DNA from: an uncultured Chloroflexota bacterium
GTDB lineage: Bacteria > Chloroflexota > Anaerolineae > Aggregatilineales > Phototrophicaceae
Direction: 5' to 3'
Assembly (NCBI GenBank): GCA_937927665.1
Contig: CALBRY010000192.1
Location: 1 to 16,652 of the forward strand
DNA: 16,652 nucleotides
Below are positions 1-7,443 of this stretch, one piece after another; the first letter of the stretch is position 1, and each line of letters starts with the position of its first letter. Both the position numbers and the translations under genes were made by a program. Under the pieces are notes generated by a model, which saw only the letters and a list, made by a program, of their open reading frames with translations, made no database searches and was not told the origin of the DNA.

Positions 1-1
1 C

Positions 2-673
2 GAGCGGTGCAACGCGATCTGGGGCGCAGCAAATGTGCCGGTTGTCGGCACCGAAGGCGGTATATTCCCGTTTCGCGGCGGCAGTTTTCAACAGGACACC
101 CGTTACCCGCCTTACAACGCCGATAGTCAAGCAGAAGCAACCGTCGCCATGTTCGATTGGATCGCCACCAGCGCCCCGGCGTGGTTCTTCGGCGTGACGC
201 TGTGGAAAGAGGATGATTATTACGTGCCGACGACGGCGCGGGCGATGGATTTGCTCGCGCAGTACGAGCCGATCCTCAAATCCGTACCCGCGATCGAAGT
301 GCTTGGCGGACGCATCCCCGATACGCCAACCCCTGTACCAACCGGACCGGGACCGATTCACGGACCCGCCGATCATCATATGTTGATTTTGGGACCCGGT
401 TTAAGCTCGGAGTGGTTCTTGGATACGGCGCAAGCCTATTGGAATCTATTCCGTCCCGTCGTCACCTCTGTGACGGAGATCATCAACTATATTCCGAATA
501 CGCAGAGCCTCGGCGCGACGGTGATCGCCCCGCCAGATACAGTCGATTTGATCACGCAGTCGATCCGCACCGCGTACCCGAATGTCTATATGGATGTGAT
601 CACGGCGGACGACCTCGACCGGGTGCGCGAACTGCTCAATGAGCGGGCGCGCACAAATCGGCGGTTTGGTTAA
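2..673 (+). CDS. Secreted glycosidase-like protein, C-terminal part (5' end outside window)
   Basis: The frame is open from base 2 to a TAA at 671-673, giving 223 residues of a protein that begins upstream of the window. Residues 12-20 (VPVVGTEGG) and 61-68 (WFFGVTLW) resemble the last strands of a TIM-barrel glycoside hydrolase, where a catalytic Glu follows a beta strand and a Trp closes the barrel; E18 is the candidate catalytic residue. A Pro/Thr/Gly linker (about 106-118) leads to a separate alpha/beta domain of about 100 residues (120-223). I believe that domain recurs at the ends of Chloroflexota exported proteins, but I cannot name it. The linker suggests an extracellular protein. The family assignment is inference; only the open frame, the linker and the two-part layout are directly seen. 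It converges on the minus-strand gene ending at 738. Confidence 0.6.
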   Translation, partial: ERCNAIWGAANVPVVGTEGGIFPFRGGSFQQDTRYPPYNADSQAEATVAMFDWIATSAPAWFFGVTLWKEDDYYVPTTARAMDLLAQYEPILKSVPAIEVLGGRIPDTPTPVPTGPGPIHGPADHHMLILGPGLSSEWFLDTAQAYWNLFRPVVTSVTEIINYIPNTQSLGATVIAPPDTVDLITQSIRTAYPNVYMDVITADDLDRVRELLNERARTNRRFG

Positions 674-693
674 AGAAAAGAATTGAACCGTAG

Positions 694-713
694 GGACAGG
701 GCATGCCCTGTCC
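694..713. repeat. 20-bp perfect palindrome between convergent genes
   Basis: The sequence ggacagggcatgccctgtcc is its own reverse complement and lies 20 bp after the stop of the upstream (+) gene. It can form a GC-rich hairpin on either strand and could act as a bidirectional terminator, although no clear U-tract follows on either side. It resembles the dispersed 'tagggacagggcatgccctgtccc' type of palindrome scattered through some environmental genomes; that comparison is from memory. Confidence 0.7.
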
Positions 714-719
714 TCTAAA

Positions 720-731
720 TGCGTTAACGCA
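720..731. repeat. 12-bp perfect palindrome (tgcgttaacgca)
   Basis: A short perfect palindrome lies 7 bp before the last base of the minus-strand gene whose stop codon is at 738-740. It may form part of a compound 3'-end structure with the palindrome at 694-713. Its function is not known. Confidence 0.5.
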
Positions 732-737
732 AAGGCG

Positions 738-2024
738 CTACTCGTGGGGGAGCATGCTCACATCGCCTGAAACACTTGTGTATTGAGCCGCGATCCAGCC
801 TTCAAGTCCTTCAAATCGTACCCGATACCACGCGCCATCAACCGATATGGCAATGATTTCAACACCCGTACTGGTAGGCAGTAATGCCAGAGTAGAAGAG
901 TCTTCACTAGGCTCAACACGCATGCGCAAACTTAAGCCGGGGTTGAGATTCACGGTTGCGGTTGGAGGCGCTGAGTCTGGTGTAGGCTGTGCTGAGTCAG
1001 CAATCTGATCAACGAATGGAATAAGGTCATCAAGTTCACCCGGCACTGTTGAGCCGGTAAACATCAGAAACCAACCGGGTTCGATTTGAACGACAAGCTG
1101 GTAAAAATCGAAATCAAAAGCCTCACCACTTAACGAAATCGCTGGTTTTCCGTTGATGTCATAGCTGCGGGATGTGCGGACGACACTGCCGAACTGCTGT
1201 GCATTGATGAGCAGCCAATCTAGAATCGCCTCAACGTTATTCAGTGACCCATCGACGGCAAGCGAGACACCGCTGCGAAGGGAAATATGGGCTGACAGTT
1301 CTCCGCTTTCACGAGGCTCGTTTGAGTTGTTCAACATCGAATCGAGCCGATGCTGGCGGTTTGCAGTGTAGAGATAATGTGTACCGTCATCCAACTGCGC
1401 TTCGTCATATACCCAACCGGATGGAAGGTACAATGACACTTCTGCGCCGGACTCCGATAGTGTGTAAGGCTGCCAAGCCTCACCAATATAATCGAAAGGC
1501 GGCAGCATGGGGACGGGTGTAAGGGTGGGCGCTAATGTCGGCGTACTCGTCGCCTCCAACGGCGTGATCGTCCCCGTGCATTCACTCGCCCCGGACGGGC
1601 AAATTGTGAACGGTACACCGTTTTGCATGACCATGATCACGCGCGAAGTCTCGGCAACCGCGTCGTACCAGAACACATCCGCCGCCGCCAAATCTTGAGT
1701 GAGCGTGAGCGCGCCGCTGCACGCCTGCGGAAGCGGGATGCGACTGCCGCTCAAGCGAATGCGGAAACAGATCGGCGTCGGCAGTTGATCAAACGGCAGT
1801 CCGAACGCGGGATAATCCGCCAATTCAAATGTGCGTTGGTTGTCGTTCATCAGCACTTGAAAACTGATTCCCTCCAGCGAAATAATCCCGCTCGATGGGA
1901 CATGCAGCGTCAGTGTTTCCCGGTCAACATACACATGCACGTCAAACGGTTCTTGTGCAGCGGCGGCGCTAACAACTGTAACCAGCGCGATCAGCAGAAG
2001 CGTAAAGGGAATGAGTCGGCGCAT
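738..2024 (-). CDS. Exported protein with N-terminal paralogous domain, Pro/Thr linker and C-terminal SH3b domain
   Basis: This is a 428-residue secreted protein. Residues 1-23 are a signal peptide (Arg-Arg, hydrophobic core, AAA before Gln24). Residues about 25-150 form a domain shared with the upstream gene: both contain YPAFG, PICF, an LTLTQ/ATLTQ stretch and AADxFWYD. A short Thr/Pro linker follows (about 154-172). Residues about 175-345 form a second domain that looks like PsbP/DcrB-type secreted domains (V-x-L-Y-L-P-S-G-W start); that assignment is tentative. Residues about 359-421 match a bacterial SH3b domain (SLRMRVEPS, then GAWYRVRF and GWIAAQYT), often a cell-wall or peptide binding module. 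The ATG at 2024 follows GAGGG at 7-nt spacing and overlaps the upstream stop by one base (TGATG), so translation is probably coupled. The exact role is unknown. Confidence 0.75.
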   Translation of the reverse strand: MRRLIPFTLLLIALVTVVSAAAAQEPFDVHVYVDRETLTLHVPSSGIISLEGISFQVLMNDNQRTFELADYPAFGLPFDQLPTPICFRIRLSGSRIPLPQACSGALTLTQDLAAADVFWYDAVAETSRVIMVMQNGVPFTICPSGASECTGTITPLEATSTPTLAPTLTPVPMLPPFDYIGEAWQPYTLSESGAEVSLYLPSGWVYDEAQLDDGTHYLYTANRQHRLDSMLNNSNEPRESGELSAHISLRSGVSLAVDGSLNNVEAILDWLLINAQQFGSVVRTSRSYDINGKPAISLSGEAFDFDFYQLVVQIEPGWFLMFTGSTVPGELDDLIPFVDQIADSAQPTPDSAPPTATVNLNPGLSLRMRVEPSEDSSTLALLPTSTGVEIIAISVDGAWYRVRFEGLEGWIAAQYTSVSGDVSMLPHE

Positions 2025-3166
2025 CAGTTAACCCTCACAGTGCGGGCGATCTGCCACATAAGCTGGGTCGCATCTTCGATTTCACCGGGGGACGACGATC
2101 CGCTGAGGATAACATGGAATTCCGGCGCGACTTCCACGACGAGCGCAGCAGATTCGGCGTCGTCGCGTCGGATGATCATGTAGCCCGCCGTCATCCCGTC
2201 AATTTCGGTCATACCCGAATCGAAGATTTCGATTCCGGCGTTTTCTGTGCTGGTGATGATGTACTCAAGAATCGACTCCACGCCGCCTTGACTGACGGAG
2301 GTCATATAACTATCTGCCGCACCGCCGGACACGATAATCGACAAATCACCGCTGACATAATGGGCATTTGTCTGCGTCATCGCATCTAGCAGTACTTGCG
2401 AGTTCGCCATCAGGATCACACCGAATGTGGACGGCGAACGATCCGCCGTGAACCAATCCCCCGGTCGATAATAGGTGAATACTTCGTTGAATGGCGTTTC
2501 GATCACCCACCCGGCAGGCGCATTGACTCTCGGTGTGCGCGTCGGGGTTGGGGTGGGTGTGCGTGAGGGGGTTCGTGTGGGCGTGCGCGTGCGGGTTGCC
2601 CGACGCGTAGGCGTAAGGGTTGGTGTATTCGTAGCGTTCAGCGTCGGTGTGAAGGTGGGTGTATCGGTCGCGGGCAGCGTCGGCGTGAACGTCGGCGGAA
2701 TGAACAACGCCTCGCACACATTGAGTCCCGATCCGCAGTAACCGAGGACTTCACTGCCCTGCACCAACACAATCACACGCGGCACGCGGGCTACCATGTC
2801 GTACCAGAATATATCAGCGGCGGAAAGTTCTTGAGTCAGGGTTGCATTGCGCGGGCAAGCATTCGGGAGCGGGGTTGTGCTGGTGCTCCGCCGCAGTTGA
2901 AAGCAGATCGGCGTCCGCAGCGAACCGAGCGGAACACCGAACGCGGGATACTGCGAAAGCCGATACATGCTTGTTTCGCCGTCGATCAACACTTGATAGC
3001 CGAAGCCATCCAGCGAAACATTTCCGGCGCTAGGCACATAAAGCGTAAGCGTGTCCGTATCAATAAAAACTTGAATATCAAAGGGGTTTTGAGCGGCGGT
3101 TGTGCTGACAACGAGCAGCGTGATCAGCACAGCGGCGGAAGTGATCAGGCGGCGAAAGTTAACCAT
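2024..3166 (-). CDS. Exported paralogue of the downstream protein, with long Thr/Pro/Arg linker and no SH3b domain
   Basis: The protein has 380 residues when started at the ATG at 3166. A GTG at 3181 would add five residues, but the ATG has GGAG at 9-nt spacing and gives a normal signal peptide (residues 1-25, ending TTAA before Gln26). Residues about 27-155 share YPAFG, PICF and AADxFWYD motifs with the downstream gene. A long low-complexity linker rich in Thr, Pro and Arg spans about 157-213. Residues about 218-380 resemble PsbP/DcrB-like secreted domains (TYYRPGDWF; a GGVESILEYI helix), as inferred by eye. The protein stops without the SH3b module found in its neighbour. The TGA shares its A with the next ATG. 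The pair looks like a tandem duplication followed by domain gain or loss. Function unknown, probably at the cell surface. Confidence 0.75.
   Translation of the reverse strand: MVNFRRLITSAAVLITLLVVSTTAAQNPFDIQVFIDTDTLTLYVPSAGNVSLDGFGYQVLIDGETSMYRLSQYPAFGVPLGSLRTPICFQLRRSTSTTPLPNACPRNATLTQELSAADIFWYDMVARVPRVIVLVQGSEVLGYCGSGLNVCEALFIPPTFTPTLPATDTPTFTPTLNATNTPTLTPTRRATRTRTPTRTPSRTPTPTPTRTPRVNAPAGWVIETPFNEVFTYYRPGDWFTADRSPSTFGVILMANSQVLLDAMTQTNAHYVSGDLSIIVSGGAADSYMTSVSQGGVESILEYIITSTENAGIEIFDSGMTEIDGMTAGYMIIRRDDAESAALVVEVAPEFHVILSGSSSPGEIEDATQLMWQIARTVRVN
2528..2698 (-). repeat. Low-complexity Thr-Pro/Arg linker-coding repeat
   Basis: This 171-bp stretch encodes the TP/RT-rich linker (residues about 157-213) of the 380-residue exported protein. 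The + strand is GT-rich with irregular repeats of 'gtgggtgt' and 'gtgcgcgt' type and lies in frame, so it is a coding repeat prone to slippage rather than a CRISPR or satellite. Confidence 0.75.
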
Positions 3167-3217
3167 GACTCCACACTCCACACGAGGCGGCGAACAGCGC
3201 GGAGTATAACGCAGAAA

Positions 3218-3236
3218 GAAAGTTAAAAGTGAAAAG
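3218..3236 (+). repeat. 19-bp direct repeat, copy 1 (3' side of treS)
   Basis: The sequence gaaagttaaaagtgaaaag is identical to and in the same orientation as 4920-4938. It forms most of the distal arm of the hairpin that follows the treS stop codon. Confidence 0.85.
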
Positions 3237-3280
3237 GGAAGGGCATCAACCCGTCTGCCCTTCGCGCTTTGCTTTTAACT
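3221..3280 (-). terminator. Long stem-loop directly after treS (probable terminator)
   Basis: Arms 3221-3245 and 3256-3280 are complementary at 20 of 25 positions, with two further G-T pairs and a 10-base loop. The structure begins at the last base of the treS stop codon. Read on the minus strand it is followed by a pyrimidine-rich run (ttctttctgc), which is consistent with an imperfect intrinsic terminator or a 3'-end stabiliser. It also separates the sugar operon from the exported-protein pair starting at 3166. Confidence 0.65.
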
Positions 3281-4887
3281 CAGAGTTCTACCAACCAGCG
3301 ATACCCATACGGATCGAGCGTGACATCGCCCGACGCGAACGAAACACCCTGTTCCATCCGCAGCGCATCCGCGAACTTGCCGCCCGGCAGCGAGACGGTT
3401 TGCGCGCTGTCGCTCAAGTTGTGGAGCGCAAGTAGGCGTCCGGTAGGCGCTTTTTCGGTCGCTTCACCGCTGCGCCAATAAGCGAGCGTTTCGATTGACC
3501 CTGTCTCGTGCCATTCCAACGATCCCGTCGCCATCATCGGCATTCCTTTACGGGCATGGATCATCGAACGCACCAGATTGAGCAGTGATCCTTCGTCCGC
3601 CATCTGCGCTTCAACATTCACATTCTGGAAACCGTAAACCGGATCATCGATCACGCGGCTGTACGCTGATTGTCCGGTTGTGAATCCGGCGTGCGGCTCA
3701 TTTGCCCACTGCATCGGCGTCCGAACCCCGTTGCGATCCGGCAGCGCGACATTATCCCCCATGCCGATCTCATCGCCGTAGTACATGACAGGCGCGCCGG
3801 GGAGCGTATACAACAGCGAGTGCATCAATTCGATCTTGCGGCGGTCATTATTGAGCAGCGGCGCGAGACGGCGGCGAATCCCCAAATTCAAGCGCTGTCC
3901 GTATTCTGGCGCATAAAAGTTCCACATAAACTCGCGTTCTTCCGGTGTCACCATCTCCAGCGTGAGTTCATCATGATTGCGGAGGAAGGTCGCCCATTGG
4001 CATCCGGGCGGAATCGGCGGCGTATCGTTCATCACCTGCACGATTGGCGTTTTATCGCCGCGTGCCAGCGCCATATACAGACGCGGCATCATCGGGAAGT
4101 GAAAACACATTTGCAGTTCGTCGCCGTTCCCAAAATATGGGAGCAGATCGCGGGGCCACTGGTTCGCCTCGGCAAGCAGCAGGCGACCGGGAAATTCTTC
4201 ATCGACCAAGCGGCGAATCTGGCGCAAAAGATCGTGCGTTTCCGGCAGATTTTCGCAGTTCGTGCCTTCGCGCTCGAACAAATACGGCACGGCATCGAGC
4301 CGAAAACCATCCACGCCCAGATCCAACCAGAAACGGACGGCGCGCACCATTTCTTCGCGCACACGCGGATTATCATAATTCAAGTCCGGCTGTTCGCTGA
4401 AGAAGCGATGCCAGTAATACTCGCCGGTTTGCGCGCTGTACGCCCAATTCGAGCGCTCGGTATCCAGGAAGATGATGCGCGCATCGGCGTATTTATCCGG
4501 CGATGCGCTCCACACATACCAGTCACGCATCGGTGAGTCCTTTGCGCGGCGGGATTCCTGAAACCACGGATGCTGATCGCTCGTGTGATTCATCACCATG
4601 TCGGTGACGACGCGCATGCCCCGCCGGTGAATTTCCTCGACGGTGATCATGAAATCTTCCAGCAACCCGTAATCACGATGAATACCGTAATAGCTGGAAA
4701 CGTCGTAACCGTCATCCTTGAGCGGCGATGTATTGATCGGCAGCAGCCAGATCACATCGACGCCAAGCCACTGGAGATAATCGAGGCGGCGGCGTAAACC
4801 AATAAAGTCGCCATGACCGTCGCCGTTGCCATCCTGGAAGGCGCGCAAATACAGCTCGTAAAAGATCGCGTTGGTTTGCCAGTTCAT
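3280..4887 (-). CDS. treS: Trehalose synthase (maltose alpha-D-glucosyltransferase), GH13 family
   Basis: The predicted enzyme (535 residues) interconverts maltose and trehalose by intramolecular transglucosylation (EC 5.4.99.16) in the cytoplasm. The GH13 regions are present: DMVMNH (96-101), GFRLDAV with nucleophile D198, LLAEAN with acid/base E240, and RNHDE with D306. The stretch EGTNCENLPETH (207-218), ending PQPDLNYDNP-type loops and GVRTPMQW are characteristic of TreS rather than of general alpha-amylases. The length is slightly below the usual 550-600 and there is no fused maltokinase. The ATG at 4887 is chosen because GGGGAG precedes it by 11 bases and MNWQTNAIFYELY is the family's start. 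The open frame reaches 4953, but those extra 22 residues translate a repeat element (see 4920-4938). It is the last gene after malG, fitting uptake of maltose or trehalose followed by conversion. Confidence 0.92.
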   Translation of the reverse strand: MNWQTNAIFYELYLRAFQDGNGDGHGDFIGLRRRLDYLQWLGVDVIWLLPINTSPLKDDGYDVSSYYGIHRDYGLLEDFMITVEEIHRRGMRVVTDMVMNHTSDQHPWFQESRRAKDSPMRDWYVWSASPDKYADARIIFLDTERSNWAYSAQTGEYYWHRFFSEQPDLNYDNPRVREEMVRAVRFWLDLGVDGFRLDAVPYLFEREGTNCENLPETHDLLRQIRRLVDEEFPGRLLLAEANQWPRDLLPYFGNGDELQMCFHFPMMPRLYMALARGDKTPIVQVMNDTPPIPPGCQWATFLRNHDELTLEMVTPEEREFMWNFYAPEYGQRLNLGIRRRLAPLLNNDRRKIELMHSLLYTLPGAPVMYYGDEIGMGDNVALPDRNGVRTPMQWANEPHAGFTTGQSAYSRVIDDPVYGFQNVNVEAQMADEGSLLNLVRSMIHARKGMPMMATGSLEWHETGSIETLAYWRSGEATEKAPTGRLLALHNLSDSAQTVSLPGGKFADALRMEQGVSFASGDVTLDPYGYRWLVEL

Positions 4888-4919
4888 ATGTGAGTGTTCT
4901 CCCCGCTCAGAAATGAGGC

Positions 4920-4938
4920 GAAAGTTAAAAGTGAAAAG
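4920..4938 (+). repeat. 19-bp direct repeat, copy 2 (5' side of treS)
   Basis: An exact copy of 3218-3236 (gaaagttaaaagtgaaaag) lies here in the same orientation, within the upstream hairpin between malG and treS. Confidence 0.85.
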
Positions 4939-4995
4939 TCGAAAGTAAATCACAAGGATTCCACTTTCGACTTTTACCTTTTCGTTTTTAACTTT
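4921..4995 (-). repeat. Stem-loop in the malG-treS spacer
   Basis: Inner arms 4934-4946 and 4963-4975 pair perfectly over 13 bp (aaaagtcgaaagt), with a 16-base loop. Outer arms 4921-4930 and 4986-4995 pair perfectly over 10 bp. The stem is A/T-rich with an asymmetric internal loop. It sits 12 bp after the malG stop and about 34 bp before the treS start, so it could reduce read-through or protect the malG mRNA end. It belongs to the same repeat family as the hairpin after treS. Confidence 0.7.
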
Positions 4996-5007
4996 TACCT
5001 GTTCTTC

Positions 5008-5862
5008 TTACCCCTTCACCGCGCCCGCCGTCAAGCCCTCCACGATGCGTTTCTGGAAGATGACCACCAACACGATCAAGGGAAGCGTCACCACCATCGC
5101 CGCCGCCATCACTTCGGCAATCGGTTCTTGACGCATGACTGTTCCGTTAAACTGCGCGATTGCGACCGGAACCGTTTGTGAAGTCGGTGTTGTCAGCGTA
5201 AATGTGAGGGCGTACAGGTATTCATTCCATGCCGCAATAAACGCCAACAATCCGGTTGTCACCAACGCGGGAGCGGTTAGCGGCAGCATAATCATGTAAA
5301 ACGTCTGGAAGTTGGTCGCGCCATCCACCAGCGCCGCTTGTTCGATCTCATCGGGCAGCCCCTTAAAGAACGAGGTCAGCACCCACACGGTAAACGGCAG
5401 TGTGAAGATCGGATACGTAAGGATCAACGAAAGCGGCGAACCGTATACGCCGACATCGCGCACGACGGTGAACAAGCCCGACAAAATCGAAATCTGCGGG
5501 AACATGGTCATCGCCAAGACGACATACATCATCCCACGCCGTCCCCGGAACTGAAGCCGACCGAGCGCATACGCGGCGAATGCGCCGACTACCAGCGAAA
5601 GCAGCACCGTCGCACCAGAAACCCACGCCGAGTTAAACAACGCGCGCATGAAGTTCCCGTTGCTGAACACACCTTCATAGCTGATCGTCGTGAAGTTGCG
5701 CGGCAGATACGTCGCGGGTTCAAACAATTCCTGCTCGCTCTTGAACGACGAGTTCAGCGCCCAATAGAACGGGAACAGGGTAAAAATGATGATCGCCGCG
5801 ATGATGAAGTAAAAACCTACGCGTTCCAGAATCCTGCCGATGGTTATCTTTTGGGGGGTCAT
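5008..5862 (-). CDS. malG: Sugar ABC transporter permease, MalG type
   Basis: A 284-residue inner-membrane permease of the carbohydrate-uptake-1 ABC family, forming the translocation pore with the MalF-type partner. The N terminus is cytoplasmic and TM1 is at about 17-37. A typical periplasmic stretch follows (SFKSEQELF...LPRNFT), and further membrane segments lie at about 80-100, 112-132, 145-165, 198-218 and 252-270. The cytoplasmic EAA loop that docks on the ATPase is clear at 172-198 (EIEQAALVDGA with ...LPLTAP). The length is normal for MalG. The ATG at 5862 overlaps the malF TGA by four bases (ATGA), indicating translational coupling. Substrate specificity cannot be read from this subunit; treS downstream points to maltose, trehalose or a related alpha-glucoside. 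The gene symbol is by family. Confidence 0.9.
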   Translation of the reverse strand: MTPQKITIGRILERVGFYFIIAAIIIFTLFPFYWALNSSFKSEQELFEPATYLPRNFTTISYEGVFSNGNFMRALFNSAWVSGATVLLSLVVGAFAAYALGRLQFRGRRGMMYVVLAMTMFPQISILSGLFTVVRDVGVYGSPLSLILTYPIFTLPFTVWVLTSFFKGLPDEIEQAALVDGATNFQTFYMIMLPLTAPALVTTGLLAFIAAWNEYLYALTFTLTTPTSQTVPVAIAQFNGTVMRQEPIAEVMAAAMVVTLPLIVLVVIFQKRIVEGLTAGAVKG

Positions 5863-7409
5863 TGGTCTTCGATCCTGACTGAACGCATATACAGGATGGT
5901 AAAAATCGAGATCAAGATGAAGATGATAACCGAGACAGCCGACGCATATCCGCCCTGCTGTTCCTGTATCAGTACTTCATAGTTGTAAGTCGCCATCGAA
6001 AGTTTTTGACGTTGTAGCAGCACATTGAACACGTCAAACACACGCAGCGCATCGAGCGTGCGGAAAATCAGCGCGATGCCGATGACCGGACGCAGCAGCG
6101 GCAGCGTAATCGATGTGAACTGACGCCAGCGGTTCGCGCCGTCAACAGCGGCGGCTTCGTACAGGTCAGACGGGATCAACTGCAACCCTGCCAGAAGCAG
6201 CAGCGCCATAAACGGCGTCGTTTTCCACACGTCCACCATGATCAGCGAATTAAGCTGCAAGTTGGGGTTCGTGAGCCATGATTGCGATGCGCCGATCACA
6301 CCCAGATCGAGCAGCACCTTGTTGATAATGCCCGATTGATTATCGCGCAGCATGAGTTCCCACAAACGCGCCGAAACCACGGTGGGAATCGCCCAAGGCA
6401 CGAGCATCACGGCGCGCATCAAACCGCGCCCTTTAAACTTCGAGTTGACGACGAGGGCGATGAACAGCCCGAACAGGAGTTCCAGCGACACCGACGAGAT
6501 AGTAAAGTAAAGCGTGTTGCCGATACTTTGCAGAAAATCGCCATCCGTCCCGCTGATTGTGATCGCTTGATCTGCGCTGATCGGAATATTCGCAAGGGGG
6601 CGGTACCCCGCTTGCATCAGATCACGATCGATCAATTCCCAACGCGCAGCCCCATTCGCATCAAGCGTGCATGTGCCATCATCGGCGCGGCGGCAGGAAA
6701 CAGTATCAATTCGGAAGCTCAATAATTGAATATAGTTGTCCAGCCCAATAAAGCTCACCGGATCACTGCTGCCGAAGCGGTTATCTGTCAAGCTGGTAAT
6801 AAATGTTTCTTCAAGCGGACGCGCCGCCACTATGATCAAAATAACGATGGTGGGAAGCAGGAGATTCCACGCCATCCGTGTGCTGCGGCTGGTGAGCGTT
6901 TGATTGCGATTGATAATGTCACCATGACGCGACATCCACCAACTCGCTATCCCTGTCGGGATCGCCAGCAGAAGCAGCGGCAGCGCCGCGCTCGCGCCGC
7001 GCCCATAATCGGTTGCAATACCGAAAATTTCGTTACCCGCGGACTGTTGGAAAAATACAAAAATCCCTACCCCAACCGCGCCAACCGTGAGCCAAAACAC
7101 GATCGTCGCTCCCCAGCGTACCGCATCAGCGCTGCCGCGCAGCATTTGAACGGCGGTGATCGCCAGCCAGAGATCGAGCGCAATAACCATAAGCGGCAGG
7201 ATCAGCCCAACATTATCCAGCACCGCAAGCACAAGCCCTATTTCGCCGTTTAAGCCCTGTTGAATAGCCGGGGTATTGATGACGGATTGAAGATACAGCC
7301 CTAATGTTCCCAATGAGATCGCCAGCAGGAGGAGGGCTATGGCGGTTAATCCCAACCCATAGCTTGCGGGAACATCCTTAGACTGCGTAAGTGTCCTAGT
7401 CACTGCCAT
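5859..7409 (-). CDS. malF: Sugar ABC transporter permease, MalF type, with extra N-terminal membrane region
   Basis: A 516-residue permease partner of MalG. The first ~165 residues add about four hydrophobic segments (around 18-42, 57-88, 100-121, 140-158) before the usual first helix (181-197). An extracytoplasmic loop of about 100 residues follows (about 198-296). It contains the FIGLDNYIQLL motif usual after TM1 and an inserted segment with two cysteines (C239, C247). The conserved core starts at the 'SIGNTLYFT' helix, and the EAA loop is at 418-441 (EAAAVDGANRWRQF...LPLLRP). The size is comparable with the E. coli MalF length, which also has extra N-terminal helices and a large loop. The ATG at 7409 follows GGAGG at 8-nt spacing. 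A hairpin lies between this gene and malE. The function as a sugar permease is secure; the substrate is inferred. Confidence 0.88.
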   Translation of the reverse strand: MAVTRTLTQSKDVPASYGLGLTAIALLLLAISLGTLGLYLQSVINTPAIQQGLNGEIGLVLAVLDNVGLILPLMVIALDLWLAITAVQMLRGSADAVRWGATIVFWLTVGAVGVGIFVFFQQSAGNEIFGIATDYGRGASAALPLLLLAIPTGIASWWMSRHGDIINRNQTLTSRSTRMAWNLLLPTIVILIIVAARPLEETFITSLTDNRFGSSDPVSFIGLDNYIQLLSFRIDTVSCRRADDGTCTLDANGAARWELIDRDLMQAGYRPLANIPISADQAITISGTDGDFLQSIGNTLYFTISSVSLELLFGLFIALVVNSKFKGRGLMRAVMLVPWAIPTVVSARLWELMLRDNQSGIINKVLLDLGVIGASQSWLTNPNLQLNSLIMVDVWKTTPFMALLLLAGLQLIPSDLYEAAAVDGANRWRQFTSITLPLLRPVIGIALIFRTLDALRVFDVFNVLLQRQKLSMATYNYEVLIQEQQGGYASAVSVIIFILISIFTILYMRSVRIEDQ

Positions 7410-7443
7410 TTTTTAGCCCTCCAATAAATTGTGGAAAGAAATA

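Noticed and set aside
2528..2698. Repeated GT-rich units that at first look like a repeat array
   Set aside because: Units are irregular, in frame and encode a Thr/Pro/Arg linker; there are no spacer-like unique segments, so it is not a CRISPR array.
3670..4536. 288-residue open frame on the + strand
   Set aside because: It is antisense to treS and inside its catalytic region; the opposite strand carries all GH13 motifs.
4888..4953. 22-residue N-terminal extension of treS
   Set aside because: The residues are a translation of the repeat element (FRLFTFNFRL type); GGGGAG and the family start support ATG 4887.
4894..5181. 95-residue open frame on the + strand rich in Lys/Ser/Phe/Tyr
   Set aside because: Its N-terminal part translates the A/T-rich hairpin repeat and the rest is antisense to malG.
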